A stretch of 64,000 nt of DNA. It comes from RYN-230 sp963770535 (GTDB lineage Bacteria > Actinomycetota > Actinomycetes > Streptosporangiales > Streptosporangiaceae). The notes beneath the pieces are model-generated. The model did not search any database, was not told the origin of the DNA, and was given only the letters and a program-made list of their open reading frames with translations. The stretch's first letter is position 1. Each line of letters opens with the position of its first letter. The DNA is taken from assembly GCA_963770535.1 (NCBI GenBank), contig CAVYPZ010000004.1:1240001-1304000 (forward strand). The letters are read 5' to 3'. Shown here piece by piece: positions 28,064 to 36,276 of this stretch. A program made the position numbers and the translations under genes.

Positions 28064-28678
28064 ATGACCAGTGCCCCCATCCGCGACCCACTCGCGGATC
28101 ATCTCATCACCCCGCAGAACGCGGCACTGCTGCTGATCGACTATCAGCCGGCCCAGGTGGCCAGTATCCGCTCGATGGATCACGGCCTACTCGTCAAGAA
28201 CGCCGTATCGACGGTCAGGACGATCAAGACCTTCGGGGTACCCGTGGTGCACTCCACGGTCAATGTCGCCTCCGGCCAGGGCCAGCCGACGATTCCCGAA
28301 CTAGCGGGCCTGCTCGGGGAGGACAAACCACTCGACCGGACGACAGTGAACTCGTGGGAAGACACCGAGTTCGTGGAGGCCGTCCGCGCGACCGGCCGCA
28401 GGAAGCTGATCTTCTGCGCTCTGTGGACTGAGGTCTGCATGGCCTTCACTGCTCTGGACGCGCTGCGTGAGGGATATGACGCATACCCGGTCGTCGACGC
28501 GATCGGCGGAACCTCGGCCGAGGCCCACCGGGCCGGCCTTGAGCGCGTGATACAGGCGGGCGGTCAGCCGATCAGCTGGGTGTCGCTGGCTTGCGAGCTT
28601 CAGCGCGACTGGGGTCGTCAGGCTACCGTCGCTGACGTGGTGGGGATCGTCCTCACCGATCGCCTGCGGAAGGAGTAA
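28064..28678 (+). CDS. isochorismatase-like cysteine hydrolase (YcaC type)
   Basis: A 204-residue alpha/beta hydrolase of the isochorismatase superfamily. The Asp26 motif ALLLIDYQPAQVASIRSMD, a conserved SWEDTEFVEAVRATGRRKLI region and the cysteine motif FCALWTEVCMAFTALDALR (Cys125) give the Asp-Lys-Cys-type site; GYDAYPVVDAIGGTSAEAHR follows. Such YcaC-like enzymes hydrolyse small amides or ureido compounds; substrate unknown. First of a run of same-strand genes after the small protein. Confidence 0.93.
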   Translation: MTSAPIRDPLADHLITPQNAALLLIDYQPAQVASIRSMDHGLLVKNAVSTVRTIKTFGVPVVHSTVNVASGQGQPTIPELAGLLGEDKPLDRTTVNSWEDTEFVEAVRATGRRKLIFCALWTEVCMAFTALDALREGYDAYPVVDAIGGTSAEAHRAGLERVIQAGGQPISWVSLACELQRDWGRQATVADVVGIVLTDRLRKE

Positions 28679-28686
28679 CCGCGAGG

Positions 28687-29370
28687 ATGGTAACGCCGAG
28701 CGGGGGAGGCCAGGCAGGAACCGGCGGCGCCGGCTGGCTGGAGAAGGCGAGGGCCCGGCTGCGCAGAGCTGACCCGGTACTGGCCAGGGTCATAGCCGCC
28801 CGGCCGGATTTCGACCCGCGGCAGTGGATGACCGAGCTGCCGCCCATGGACCTGTTTGGTGCCCTGCTGTTCCAGATCGCCGGCCAGCAGCTGTCGGTCG
28901 CGGCGACCCGGCGGATTCTCGAGCGCATTGAGGCACGCTTCGGTGGCCGTCTCCCGTCGGCCTCCGACGTGCTGGGCACTGATCCGGCGACGCTGCGCGA
29001 CGCAGGGCTGTCCTGGCGGAAGGTCAGCACACTCCACGATCTCGCCGGGCGCCTGTCGGACGGGCGCCTTGACCCGAAGGCGCTGGCGGCCATGCCAGAC
29101 GATGAGCTCATCGCGGTGCTGACCGGCATCCCCGGGATAGGCCCGTGGACGGCGCAAGGCGCCCTCATCCTCGCGCTCGGCCGGGAGGACGTGGTCCTGC
29201 CAGGTGACCTGGCCCTTCGCAAGGCTGTCCGCGCTGCCTACCGCCTCGACCACCTGCCCGCGCAGGAAGAGGTTCTGGCGATCGCCGAGAACTGGCGGCC
29301 CTACCGCAGCCTGGCGACCGCGTACCTGTTCTCGGCCGTGTTCGAGGAAGCCCAGGTCCCCGGTCCCTGA
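28687..29370 (+). CDS. DNA-3-methyladenine glycosylase II (HhH-GPD superfamily)
   Basis: A 227-residue base-excision repair glycosylase of the AlkA type, without AlkA's N-terminal extra domain. FGALLFQIAGQQLSVAATRR (about 57-76), the helix-hairpin-helix LTGIPGIGPWTAQGALILAL (145-164) and the catalytic aspartate in DVVLPGDLALRKAVRAAY (Asp174) are all present. It removes alkylated purines from DNA. It starts eight bases after the isochorismatase-like stop, so the two are in one transcript. Confidence 0.95.
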   Translation: MVTPSGGGQAGTGGAGWLEKARARLRRADPVLARVIAARPDFDPRQWMTELPPMDLFGALLFQIAGQQLSVAATRRILERIEARFGGRLPSASDVLGTDPATLRDAGLSWRKVSTLHDLAGRLSDGRLDPKALAAMPDDELIAVLTGIPGIGPWTAQGALILALGREDVVLPGDLALRKAVRAAYRLDHLPAQEEVLAIAENWRPYRSLATAYLFSAVFEEAQVPGP

Positions 29371-29406
29371 GAGGCGAGGGTCCCGCGCCCGGCAGCCCGC
29401 GGGGAA

Positions 29407-29440
29407 TCACCAGGATCCGGTGACGACTGCTCACCGGTGA
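29407..29440. promoter_or_regulatory. recurring palindrome, site 4 (TCACCA-GGATC-CGGTGA), with extended repeat
   Basis: TCACC-N7-GGTGA is perfect at 29407-29423, followed after seven bases by TCACCGGTGA (29431-29440). A near copy of about 28 bases lies at site 5 (30229). It is 80-110 bases upstream of the SDR gene. Confidence 0.6.
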
Positions 29441-29518
29441 CGTGGCAACCCTGGGCACGTCGGCGAACTGCAGGCCGCCGAACTGCGCGGAATCCGTCGA
29501 GATCTCCGGAGGGGCAGC

Positions 29519-30202
29519 ATGAGCCAGGCAACGGTAGCGGTCGTCGCCGGCGCGGGCGGCGCGCTCGGGCATGCGACCACCGCGGCCCTCGCGGCCAGCG
29601 GATTCACGGTGGTGGCGGTTGACCGCAGCGCGCACGCGATGAGCGATCTGCCCGGCGCCGTGCGCAAGGAAGCGGCCGATCCCGCCGACCCGGCCGCGGT
29701 CACGCAGTGCATCGACCGGATAGCAGCCGAGGCCGGGCCGCCCGGCGTGCTGGTGAACACGATCGGAACGTTCAGCCTGGGCGACGCGCTCAGTACGACT
29801 CCCGAGACGTTGCGGCTCATGCTCGACGTCAATCTGGGGCCCGCGTTGTGGCTGAGCCAGGCGGTGGCGCCGCATATGCGGCAGCAGGGCTCGGGGGCGA
29901 TCGTCCATGTGACCGCGCGGCCGGGCCTGGAGCCTGCCGGCGGAATGGCGGCTTACAGCGTGAGCAAGGCGGCACTCGTGCACCTGACCCGCACCCTCGA
30001 CCTCGAGCTGCGGCCTCACGGGATCCGGGTGAACGCGGTGGCCCCGCAGCTGCTCGACACCGTGTCCAACCGGGCCACGTTCCCAGCCGACCTGATAGCG
30101 CACGCGGTGGCGCCGGAGGCGATCGCCGCAGTGATCGCGTTCCTGGTCAGCGACGCCGCAGCGCCGGTCAGCGGCGCGATCCTGCCGGCCTACGGCGCCT
30201 AG
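29519..30202 (+). CDS. short-chain dehydrogenase/reductase (SDR)
   Basis: A 227-residue classical SDR. Cofactor motif VVAGAGGALGHATTAALAAS near the N-terminus, NTIGTFSLGD in place of the usual NNAG, and the active-site YxxxK as MAAYSVSKAALVHLT. The usual catalytic serine strand reads GAIVHVTARPGLEPAG, with a threonine where serine is common. C-terminal GIRVNAVAPQLLDTVSNRAT is standard. NAD(P)-dependent; substrate unknown. SD GGAGGGG before ATG 29519. A recurring palindrome lies upstream. Confidence 0.92.
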   Translation: MSQATVAVVAGAGGALGHATTAALAASGFTVVAVDRSAHAMSDLPGAVRKEAADPADPAAVTQCIDRIAAEAGPPGVLVNTIGTFSLGDALSTTPETLRLMLDVNLGPALWLSQAVAPHMRQQGSGAIVHVTARPGLEPAGGMAAYSVSKAALVHLTRTLDLELRPHGIRVNAVAPQLLDTVSNRATFPADLIAHAVAPEAIAAVIAFLVSDAAAPVSGAILPAYGA

Positions 30203-30228
30203 CGCCGGCCAGGGCCGGCGCCCCCGAA

Positions 30229-30257
30229 TCACCATGATCCGGCGATGACTGCTCACC
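30229..30257. promoter_or_regulatory. recurring palindrome, site 5 (TCACCA-TGATC-CGGCGA), with extended repeat
   Basis: Nearly the same block as site 4, including the following GACTGCTCACC. It lies 76-104 bases upstream of the MBL-fold gene, in the SDR-MBL gap. Confidence 0.5.
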
Positions 30258-30332
30258 CGGGGATTCGGGAGCCTGAGCAGGACGCGAAGCGCACGGCCGT
30301 CAGGGGACGTGCCCTAGCTGCGAGGAGATGCC

Positions 30333-31307
30333 GTGACAACATCAGCCGGCCCGGCCAGCGCCGATGAACTGCCCGACTACGCGCCCATACCGCGTTCGGC
30401 GCTCGGTCCGGCGCTGAACGAGCAGGGATACCACGTCGGGCGGGTTGAGCGGAACCTGTACTGGGTTACCGACGGGGTGTACAACTCAGCGTTCCTCGTC
30501 ACCCGTGACGGCGTGGTGCTGTTCGACGCACCCCCCAGCATCGGCGGCAACCTGCGGCGGGCCGTCGACGAGATGGCCGCGGCGGAGGGCGTCAGCAACA
30601 CCGTGACGCACCTGGTCTACTCTCACCACCACGCCGACCACGGCGCGGCCGCCTCGCTCTTCGCGGATGTCGTCCGGATCGGGCACGAGGAGACTCACCG
30701 GCTGCTGCAGCGCGATAACGACCCGGCCCGTCCGCTGCCTGACGTGACCTTCGCCGACACCTACATGCTCGAGGTCGGGGGAGAGCGCGTTGAGCTGGCC
30801 TGGCGCGGCTCCAACCACACGCCGGACAACATCTACATCCACTTCCCCGGCCACGACACGCTGATGTTCATCGACGTCGTCAACGCCGGCTGGGTGCCGA
30901 TCTACAACACCAACCTCAGCGAGGACGTGCAGGGGTACATGGCGGCCCCGGACATCGCCCTGTCCTACCCGTGGTCGCACCTCATCAGCGGGCACCTCGG
31001 CCGGCTCGCCACCCGCGAGGACGTCACGCTGCACCAGCACTACATCGCGGACATCGAGGCCAGTTCGCGGGAGGCGCTGGCGGGCGTCAACCCGGTGCCC
31101 TATTACGTGCGGTACGGGGAGAATGTCTGGGCTGGCGTGAAGGGCCACCTCGATGCCGTCACCGAGCGGGCCGCTGCGCCGGTGATCGCGAAGTACACCG
31201 GCGTGCTGGCCGCGGCGGACATCGAAGCGTTCACGATGACGACGACGTTCGCCATCATGCAGTCGCTGCGCCTCGACAAGGGCCCGAGCGGTCCCGTCCA
31301 TCCCTGA
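30333..31307 (+). CDS. MBL-fold metallo-hydrolase
   Basis: A 324-residue metallo-beta-lactamase-fold protein. Zinc motif HLVYSHHHADHGAAASLF (HHHADH at 98-103), then GSNHTPDNIYIHFPGHDTLM (third His), DVVNAGW and a distal SHLISGHLGRL histidine pair. No signal peptide is seen, so it is cytosolic. Substrate unknown; possibilities include lactones, thioesters or sulfur compounds. GTG start at 30333. Neighbours are an SDR and an LLM oxidoreductase, suggesting a small catabolic or detoxification set. Confidence 0.93.
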   Translation: MTTSAGPASADELPDYAPIPRSALGPALNEQGYHVGRVERNLYWVTDGVYNSAFLVTRDGVVLFDAPPSIGGNLRRAVDEMAAAEGVSNTVTHLVYSHHHADHGAAASLFADVVRIGHEETHRLLQRDNDPARPLPDVTFADTYMLEVGGERVELAWRGSNHTPDNIYIHFPGHDTLMFIDVVNAGWVPIYNTNLSEDVQGYMAAPDIALSYPWSHLISGHLGRLATREDVTLHQHYIADIEASSREALAGVNPVPYYVRYGENVWAGVKGHLDAVTERAAAPVIAKYTGVLAAADIEAFTMTTTFAIMQSLRLDKGPSGPVHP

Positions 31308-31435
31308 GAGCCTCGCCAGCCCGCCGCGGCCCGGCCGTGCTGCGGGCCGCGTCGCTGGCCCCGGCGACGTTCCCGTCCGGGGGACGATTACTGTCGGGTC
31401 TTGACGGAGTGAGCGAGCGACGATGGAGGTTGGGC

Positions 31436-32299
31436 ATGGATGTCGGGATCGGCCTTCCGAACGCAGTTCCGGACACGGAAGGCAGGACCCTCGTCAACTG
31501 GGCCCGGCGGGCTGACGAGGCTGGGTTCAGCACTCTCGGCACGATCGGCCGGCTCGTGTACCCGAACTACGAGGAGCTGATCGCACTGGCCGCGGCAGCG
31601 GCGGTCACCAGCCGGATCCGGCTGACGACGTCGATCCTGCTGGCGCCGCTGCGCACGAACACGGCGCTGTTCGCCAAGCAGGCGGCCTCGCTCGACCGCA
31701 TCTCCGGTGGCCGCCTGGTGCTGGGCCTGGGCATCGGCGGCCGGGAGGACGACTTCACCGCGAGCGGGCTGACCATGACCGGGCGGGGGCGGCGCTTCGA
31801 CGAGCAGCTGGCCGAGATGCAGCGCATCTGGGCGGGTGAGGGGCGGGGCGCCGTCGGCCCGATCGGGCCGACGCCGCCCCGCCCGGGCGGCCCTGAGCTG
31901 ATCCTGGGCGGCTCGACGGGGGCGAGCTTCCGCCGGGTGGCCCGGGTCGCTGACGGATGGATGATGGGCGGCGGCACCCCGGACATGTTCGCCCAGGCCG
32001 CGGCGGCCGTTGACCAGGCGTGGCAGGACGAGGGCCGGGCGGGCAAGCCGCGCAAGCTGTCGCTGGCCTACTTCGCGCTGGGCCCGGACGCCCGCTCGCT
32101 GGCCGACGGCTATCTCGGCCACTACTACGCATTCCTGGGTGACATCGCAGGCCAGATCGCGGCGAGCGCGGCGGTGAGCCCGGAGATGGTGAAGGGTTAC
32201 GCTGCCGCGTTCGCGGAGGCCGGCTGCGACGAGCTCATCTTCGTGCCGACCTCGTCGGGCCTGGAGCAGGTCGGGCTGCTCGCTGGGGCACTGTCCTGA
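31436..32299 (+). CDS. LLM class F420-dependent oxidoreductase
   Basis: A 287-residue luciferase-like monooxygenase-fold enzyme. MDVGIGLPNAVPDTEGRTLV start, then TSILLAPLRTNTALFAKQAA, SLDRISGGRLVLGLGIGGRE, and the glycine-rich ELILGGSTGASFRRVARVAD. The family uses F420 or FMN; the actinomycete setting favours F420. ATG 31436 is chosen with GGAGGTTGG before it. It is the last gene of the 27.8-32.3 kb plus-strand run and is followed by a strong terminator at 32401. Confidence 0.92.
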   Translation: MDVGIGLPNAVPDTEGRTLVNWARRADEAGFSTLGTIGRLVYPNYEELIALAAAAAVTSRIRLTTSILLAPLRTNTALFAKQAASLDRISGGRLVLGLGIGGREDDFTASGLTMTGRGRRFDEQLAEMQRIWAGEGRGAVGPIGPTPPRPGGPELILGGSTGASFRRVARVADGWMMGGGTPDMFAQAAAAVDQAWQDEGRAGKPRKLSLAYFALGPDARSLADGYLGHYYAFLGDIAGQIAASAAVSPEMVKGYAAAFAEAGCDELIFVPTSSGLEQVGLLAGALS

Positions 32300-32368
32300 G
32301 GGGCCAGGTCAGCGATTCGAGCCGCTTAGTTCCACGTGTTGCCGCAGGTGCGACAGAGCCATCTTCCT

Positions 32369-32427
32369 GACCGCTGCCCGAGAGCGACTGCTCGCGGTCG
32401 AAAGCCTCGCACCGGTGCGGGGCTTTT
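32369..32427 (+). terminator. tandem hairpins ending in a Rho-independent terminator
   Basis: The first hairpin pairs GACCGC (32369-32374) with GCGGTC (32394-32399) and stacks GAGC/GCTC around loop GACT. One base later AAAGCCTCGCACC-GGTGCGGGGCTTT (32401-32426) forms an 11-13 bp stem ending in TTTT. It may end the LLM transcript, or act as an attenuator in the leader of the GAF-ANTAR gene 87 bases downstream; ANTAR proteins act as antiterminators on paired hairpins. Confidence 0.7.
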
Positions 32428-32513
32428 CGTGCCGTACGCCGGGTTGGAGTTTAGAGGATTTACGTCGAGGAAAAACACCCCCGAGGCTGAGGCCGGGGAA
32501 GGGAGGAGGCGAC

Positions 32514-33215
32514 ATGCGGGACGACGGACGGCGGGCCCGCATCATGGCAGCGGTCACCGAGGACGACACCGCGGCCGGTGTGGGCGAGCTGGCCCAGCGG
32601 CTCTGCCGGCTGGCCATGGAGGAGATGGGACTGTCGGGGTGCGCCCTGGTGCTGATGTCGGGGGCGGAGTCGGCGAGCGTGCTGGCCAGTGCCGGGCGGC
32701 ATGCCCGGACGGTCACCGGGCTGCAGATGGAGCTGGGTGAGGGCCCCTGTCGGCAGGCTCACGTCTCCGGGATTCCGGTGCTGCTGCCGGACCTGTCCGC
32801 GGAGGACGCGAACCGCTGGCCGGCTTTCGCGGCGGCGGCCCTGGCGGTCGGCGTGCACGCCCAGTTTTCCCTGCCGCTGACCGTGGGGCCAGGCGGCATC
32901 GGCACGTTTGTCCTGTGCCGTGACCGGCCGGGCATGCTCAGTGACGAGCAGCTGACCGATGCCCTGGTGGCGGCGGACATCGCCCGTGATGCCGTGCTGG
33001 GCCAGCAGTACGCGCCAGGGCTGCCGGAGCTGCTGGCGACGGCCGGCACGGACCGGATCGTGATCCATCAGGCGACCGGGATGATCGCCGCGCAACTGGA
33101 TGACACCGTGGCCAACGCGCTGGCCCGGCTGCGTGCCGCGGCCTTCGCGGGCGGGTGCTCGATGTACGACGTTGCCCGGGACGTGGTTGAACGGCGGGTG
33201 CGGTTCAATGAGTGA
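32514..33215 (+). CDS. GAF-ANTAR domain protein (copy 1)
   Basis: A 233-residue signalling protein. GAF domain at about 20-165 (LCRLAMEEMGLSGCALVLMS, LGEGPCRQAHVSGIPVLLPD, SLPLTVGPGGIGTFVLCRDR). ANTAR RNA-binding domain at about 175-230 (IVIHQATGMIAAQLDDTVAN, ALARLRAAAFAGGC, DVARDVVERRVRF). GAF-ANTAR proteins sense a ligand or redox state and prevent transcription termination. ATG 32514 with GGGAGGAGG SD. Overlaps copy 2 by eight bases. Confidence 0.93.
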   Translation: MRDDGRRARIMAAVTEDDTAAGVGELAQRLCRLAMEEMGLSGCALVLMSGAESASVLASAGRHARTVTGLQMELGEGPCRQAHVSGIPVLLPDLSAEDANRWPAFAAAALAVGVHAQFSLPLTVGPGGIGTFVLCRDRPGMLSDEQLTDALVAADIARDAVLGQQYAPGLPELLATAGTDRIVIHQATGMIAAQLDDTVANALARLRAAAFAGGCSMYDVARDVVERRVRFNE

Positions 33216-34008
33216 GACCAGCGCCGGGCGCCCCGCCTGGCCGGGGGATCCCGGTCCGGGTGACCGGACGGCAGACGTGACCCGTGAAGCCGTGCTGGCC
33301 CGGGCCTTCGTGCGCCTGGCGGACACGCTGGCCAGCGATTTTGACATCGTCGATTTCCTGCACGGCCTGGCCGAGGACTCGGTCGAGATTCTCCGCGCTG
33401 CGGCAGCGGGGGTGATGCTGGTCGACGCCCGCGGCGGGCTGCGGCTGATCGCCTCGTCGGACGAGCGGATGCGGCTGCTCGAGCTCTTCGAGATCCAGGG
33501 CGCGCAGGGCCCGTGCCTGGACGCGTTCTCCTCGGGCCGGGCCGTGCAGGCCAGTGCCGCCGACGGCCGCCTCCGCTGGCCGGTCTTCGCGCCGCAAGCA
33601 TCCGGCGCAGGCTTCCAGGTCATGTGCGCCGTCCCGCTGCGCGTGCGCACGGACGTGATCGGCGCCCTGAACCTTTTCCGCAGCAGCGACGAGCCGTTCA
33701 CCGCCACCGAGATGGAGATAGCACAGGCCATGGCGGAGATGGCGGCGATCGGCTTGATCCAGGAACGGGCGCTGCGGGAACGCAACCTGCTGGCCGCGCA
33801 GCTCCAGGCGGCACTGAACAGCCGGGTGATCATCGAGCAGGCCAAGGGAATGACCGCCGAGTACCTGACCGTCACGGTTGACGACGCATTCAAGCTGCTG
33901 AGGAATTACGCGCACTACCACAACCGCAAGCTCTCCGAGGTCGCGAGCGACGTGGTTGAACGGAGGATCCCGAGCGCCGCACTGGGCCGGCCACACGGCC
34001 AGCACTAA
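33208..34008 (+). CDS. GAF-ANTAR domain protein (copy 2)
   Basis: A 266-residue paralogue of the preceding gene. GAF at about 30-190 (LADTLASDFDIVDFLHGLAE, QGPCLDAFSSGRAVQASAAD, AVPLRVRTDVIGALNLFRSS), a short coiled linker (ALRERNLLAAQLQAALNSRV) and ANTAR at about 205-255 (IIEQAKGMTAEYLTVTVDDA, FKLLRNYAHYHNRKLSEVAS). ATG 33208 lies inside the end of copy 1, so the two are co-translated and may form heterodimers. Confidence 0.93.
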   Translation: MSETSAGRPAWPGDPGPGDRTADVTREAVLARAFVRLADTLASDFDIVDFLHGLAEDSVEILRAAAAGVMLVDARGGLRLIASSDERMRLLELFEIQGAQGPCLDAFSSGRAVQASAADGRLRWPVFAPQASGAGFQVMCAVPLRVRTDVIGALNLFRSSDEPFTATEMEIAQAMAEMAAIGLIQERALRERNLLAAQLQAALNSRVIIEQAKGMTAEYLTVTVDDAFKLLRNYAHYHNRKLSEVASDVVERRIPSAALGRPHGQH

Positions 34009-34045
34009 CGATTCCGGCGGTCCGGCCCGAGTGCAGTCTCAACGA

Positions 34046-34796
34046 TCAGGTGGCCAGCAGCGTCCTGGCACGCTCGGCGAGTAATGGCATCAGCCGCTGC
34101 CGCCAGGTGTCGAGGCTGATCATCCCGCTGGACATGCCGCCATGCGCGTACCGCTCCAGGTACACCGACGACATGGTGTCGCTGACGAGGTCATGGCCCA
34201 CCAGTTCGCGGAACGCTGCGTGCAGGAGGCTGGCCGCCTCGCCAGCCGATGCCGGGATGTCCGTGGCAGACAGGTGCTCGCGAAGGGCCCGCCATACATA
34301 GGGGTCACCACGCAGACCCCACGTTTCCGGTTCAGGGTCGAAAAGACCGGCCATCTTCGCGGCCGCGGCGCCATCACGCCACACCAGCTGCACTGCCTCC
34401 TCGCGGGCCGGCGCCGCCGCCAGCTGTACCTCGACCTCCGCCCGGGACCCAAACCGTTCGTCGTGCTCGGCGAAACCGGCGATGATCCGGTACCTGCGCC
34501 CGGGCCCGGCCGCCGCCACGGGACATGCCACATGACCACCCGGTGCGCTGCCGGTACTCCCCGGGTGTCTCGCGGCGGCTGACGATCACGTAATGCTCGT
34601 ACTCATCGAGGGTCTCCACGCGGCTGTAGGCCAGCTGCCACGGCCCGGAGTCCGGGAGCTGGCGTGCGGTCCTGCTGACATAACCGGCGCTGTACCGCTG
34701 GTCAAGCGCTTCCGCCTGCTGCATGGTCTCGGCGACGGATGCGCGGATCTGCAGGCTGGCTGCCTGCACCAGCCTGACCGATTCGGACTCGCTCAC
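34046..34796 (-). pseudogene. unidentified gene split by a frameshift
   Basis: Two coding-like stretches abut on the minus strand. The 5' part (34796 to about 34545) reads VRLVQAASLQIRASVAETMQ, DEYEHYVIVSRRETPGEYRQ. The 3' part, in another frame (about 34545 to 34046), reads RRYRIIAGFAEHDERFGSRA, LVWRDGAAAAKMAGLFDPEP, MISLDTWRQRLMPLLAERAR. Joined they would give about 250 residues. I do not recognise the family. Either a pseudogene or a sequencing indel near 34545. Confidence 0.5.
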
Positions 34797-34984
34797 CGCT
34801 AGCTCCCCCGGGCCGCCCGCTCTGGCCTGCCAGCCAAGGACGTTAGCAAGTTACCGCGCCAATCAGGCCGTGCTGGCGATAGGCGAGGCGCCGGGCCGGG
34901 CGGCCCCAGGCGGGCAGGTAAGCGCCATCTGTTTCTGCCGCGGCGCCGCTGCGGAAGCAGCGATCGCAGCAGTACGATTCGCCG

Positions 34985-35497
34985 GTGAGCGAGACCACCC
35001 GGGGCCAGACCCCGGATCAGGAAGCTACTGTCCTGGCCGAGAAGCGCTGGCAGACCAATATTGTTTTCGCTTTCATAGCCGTGGCTTTCGCCGTGGCATT
35101 GTTCAATGTCTTAAAGCACGCGCAGACCTCGAGCGGGCGGGTGGCCGGCGTGGTCGTGTTCGGTGCCGTCCTGGTGGTCTTGATCACCGGCTGGATCAGG
35201 ATGAACCGGCGTCCCCGCCAGCGCCTGGAGATCACCAGGGACGCCATCAGGTACGTGAAGCCTGGCGGCGCCGGGTCTGCCTTGTCGCGCCAGTCGGGGG
35301 ATGAGCTTGCCTTCTCCCTGCAGCACCGCGGGGCCATGAGCCGGGTCTGGGTACTTGAGCTGACCGTCAAAGGCACGGGTGACGTCATGGATGTGAGAGG
35401 TGAATTCCCCCGTGAAGAGGTGCGGCAGGCGTGCATAGCCCACGGCTGGCGCTTCGACAAGCAGCGCCGCAACTGGCGGGGCCAATACCGCAGCTAA
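34985..35497 (+). CDS. two-TM membrane protein with PH-like C-terminal domain
   Basis: A 170-residue protein. After a polar N-terminus come two helices, NIVFAFIAVAFAVALFNVLK (about 25-44) and VAGVVVFGAVLVVLITGWIR (about 53-72). The C-terminal half (RQRLEITRDAIRYVKPGG, VWVLELTVKGTGDVMDVRGE) resembles bacterial PH-like domains of membrane proteins. No function assigned. GTG start at 34985. Its stop is 22 bases from the end of the convergent SDR pseudogene. Confidence 0.75.
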   Translation: MSETTRGQTPDQEATVLAEKRWQTNIVFAFIAVAFAVALFNVLKHAQTSSGRVAGVVVFGAVLVVLITGWIRMNRRPRQRLEITRDAIRYVKPGGAGSALSRQSGDELAFSLQHRGAMSRVWVLELTVKGTGDVMDVRGEFPREEVRQACIAHGWRFDKQRRNWRGQYRS

Positions 35498-35519
35498 AGG
35501 TGGTTCCCCGATGCCACGA

Positions 35520-36170
35520 TCAGCCTTCCGTGGCCGCACCGTCAGGCGTTGCCTGCTCGCCGGTAAACCGGAATTCTGCCTGCCATGGACCGTCTGCGTG
35601 GACGACCTCCCAGTAGCGCTCCGCGATGCGGCCCGGGTCAAAGGGAGTCCCGGCAACGGGTGGTCGGCGAATCCGCCCCCGGTGACGAGGATGGTCCCGA
35701 AACCGGCGGCCCGCATGGCCGGGGCGGCCACCTGCTCGACGACGATGGCGCTGATGACATCGACTGGATACGCCGCCTGGAGGTGGGCGGCACTTGAGGT
35801 CAGCAGCCGGTCCGGGCTCCCATGACGGCGTTACAGACGATGACGCCCGGTGCGCCATCTCCGAGATAGACCTCTTGTAGCCGGGCGCCCAGGCCATCGG
35901 GATCGCCGGCATCGGCCGCGATGGTGCTGATCTCGGCACCGGTACCGGCCAGGGTGCCGGCGAGGTCGCGGAGGCCGGTCGTGCTGCGCGCCACCAGGGT
36001 TACCCGGTAGCCGCCCACGGCGAAGCGGCGTGCCACGCGATTCCGAGGCCAGGTCCCGCGCCGACCAGGAGCAGGTGGCGGCCATCGACTGAGCCGGGAC
36101 CCGCAGCCCCGGCGGGGTCAGCGACCGTGCTTCCCCGGTCGCCGGGGCCGCCCGCCCGCTCGTCAGGCAT
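35520..36170 (-). pseudogene. short-chain dehydrogenase, disrupted
   Basis: An SDR is readable only by changing frame at least three times: start MPDERAGGPGDRG..., cofactor motif LLLVGAGPGLGI, then ARRFAVGGYRVTLVARSTTG, GAEISTIAADAGDPDGLGAR and PGVIVCNAVMGA, then AAPAMRAAGFGTILVTGGGF, and finally TPFDPGRIAERYWEVVHADG, a typical SDR C-terminus. No single frame makes a functional enzyme. Confidence 0.75.
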
Positions 36171-36276
36171 GGTTACCACCCCTTCGCCTCGGCCAGCTCT
36201 TCCCGGCAGGGCACAGGCGTGATTTAGGCCACGGCCACGCCGGTCAGCTACCGGCTGCCGGCGGAACGGTTCCCCA

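Noticed and set aside
32310..32345. tRNA T-arm-like sequence (GATTCGAGCC with CGCTTAG)
   Set aside because: No acceptor or anticodon arm can be built around it; the resemblance is limited to the T-loop heptamer.
32369..32427. Canonical ANTAR two-hexaloop target
   Set aside because: Neither hairpin gives a six-base loop with A at position 1 and G at position 4; kept only as terminator/attenuator candidate.
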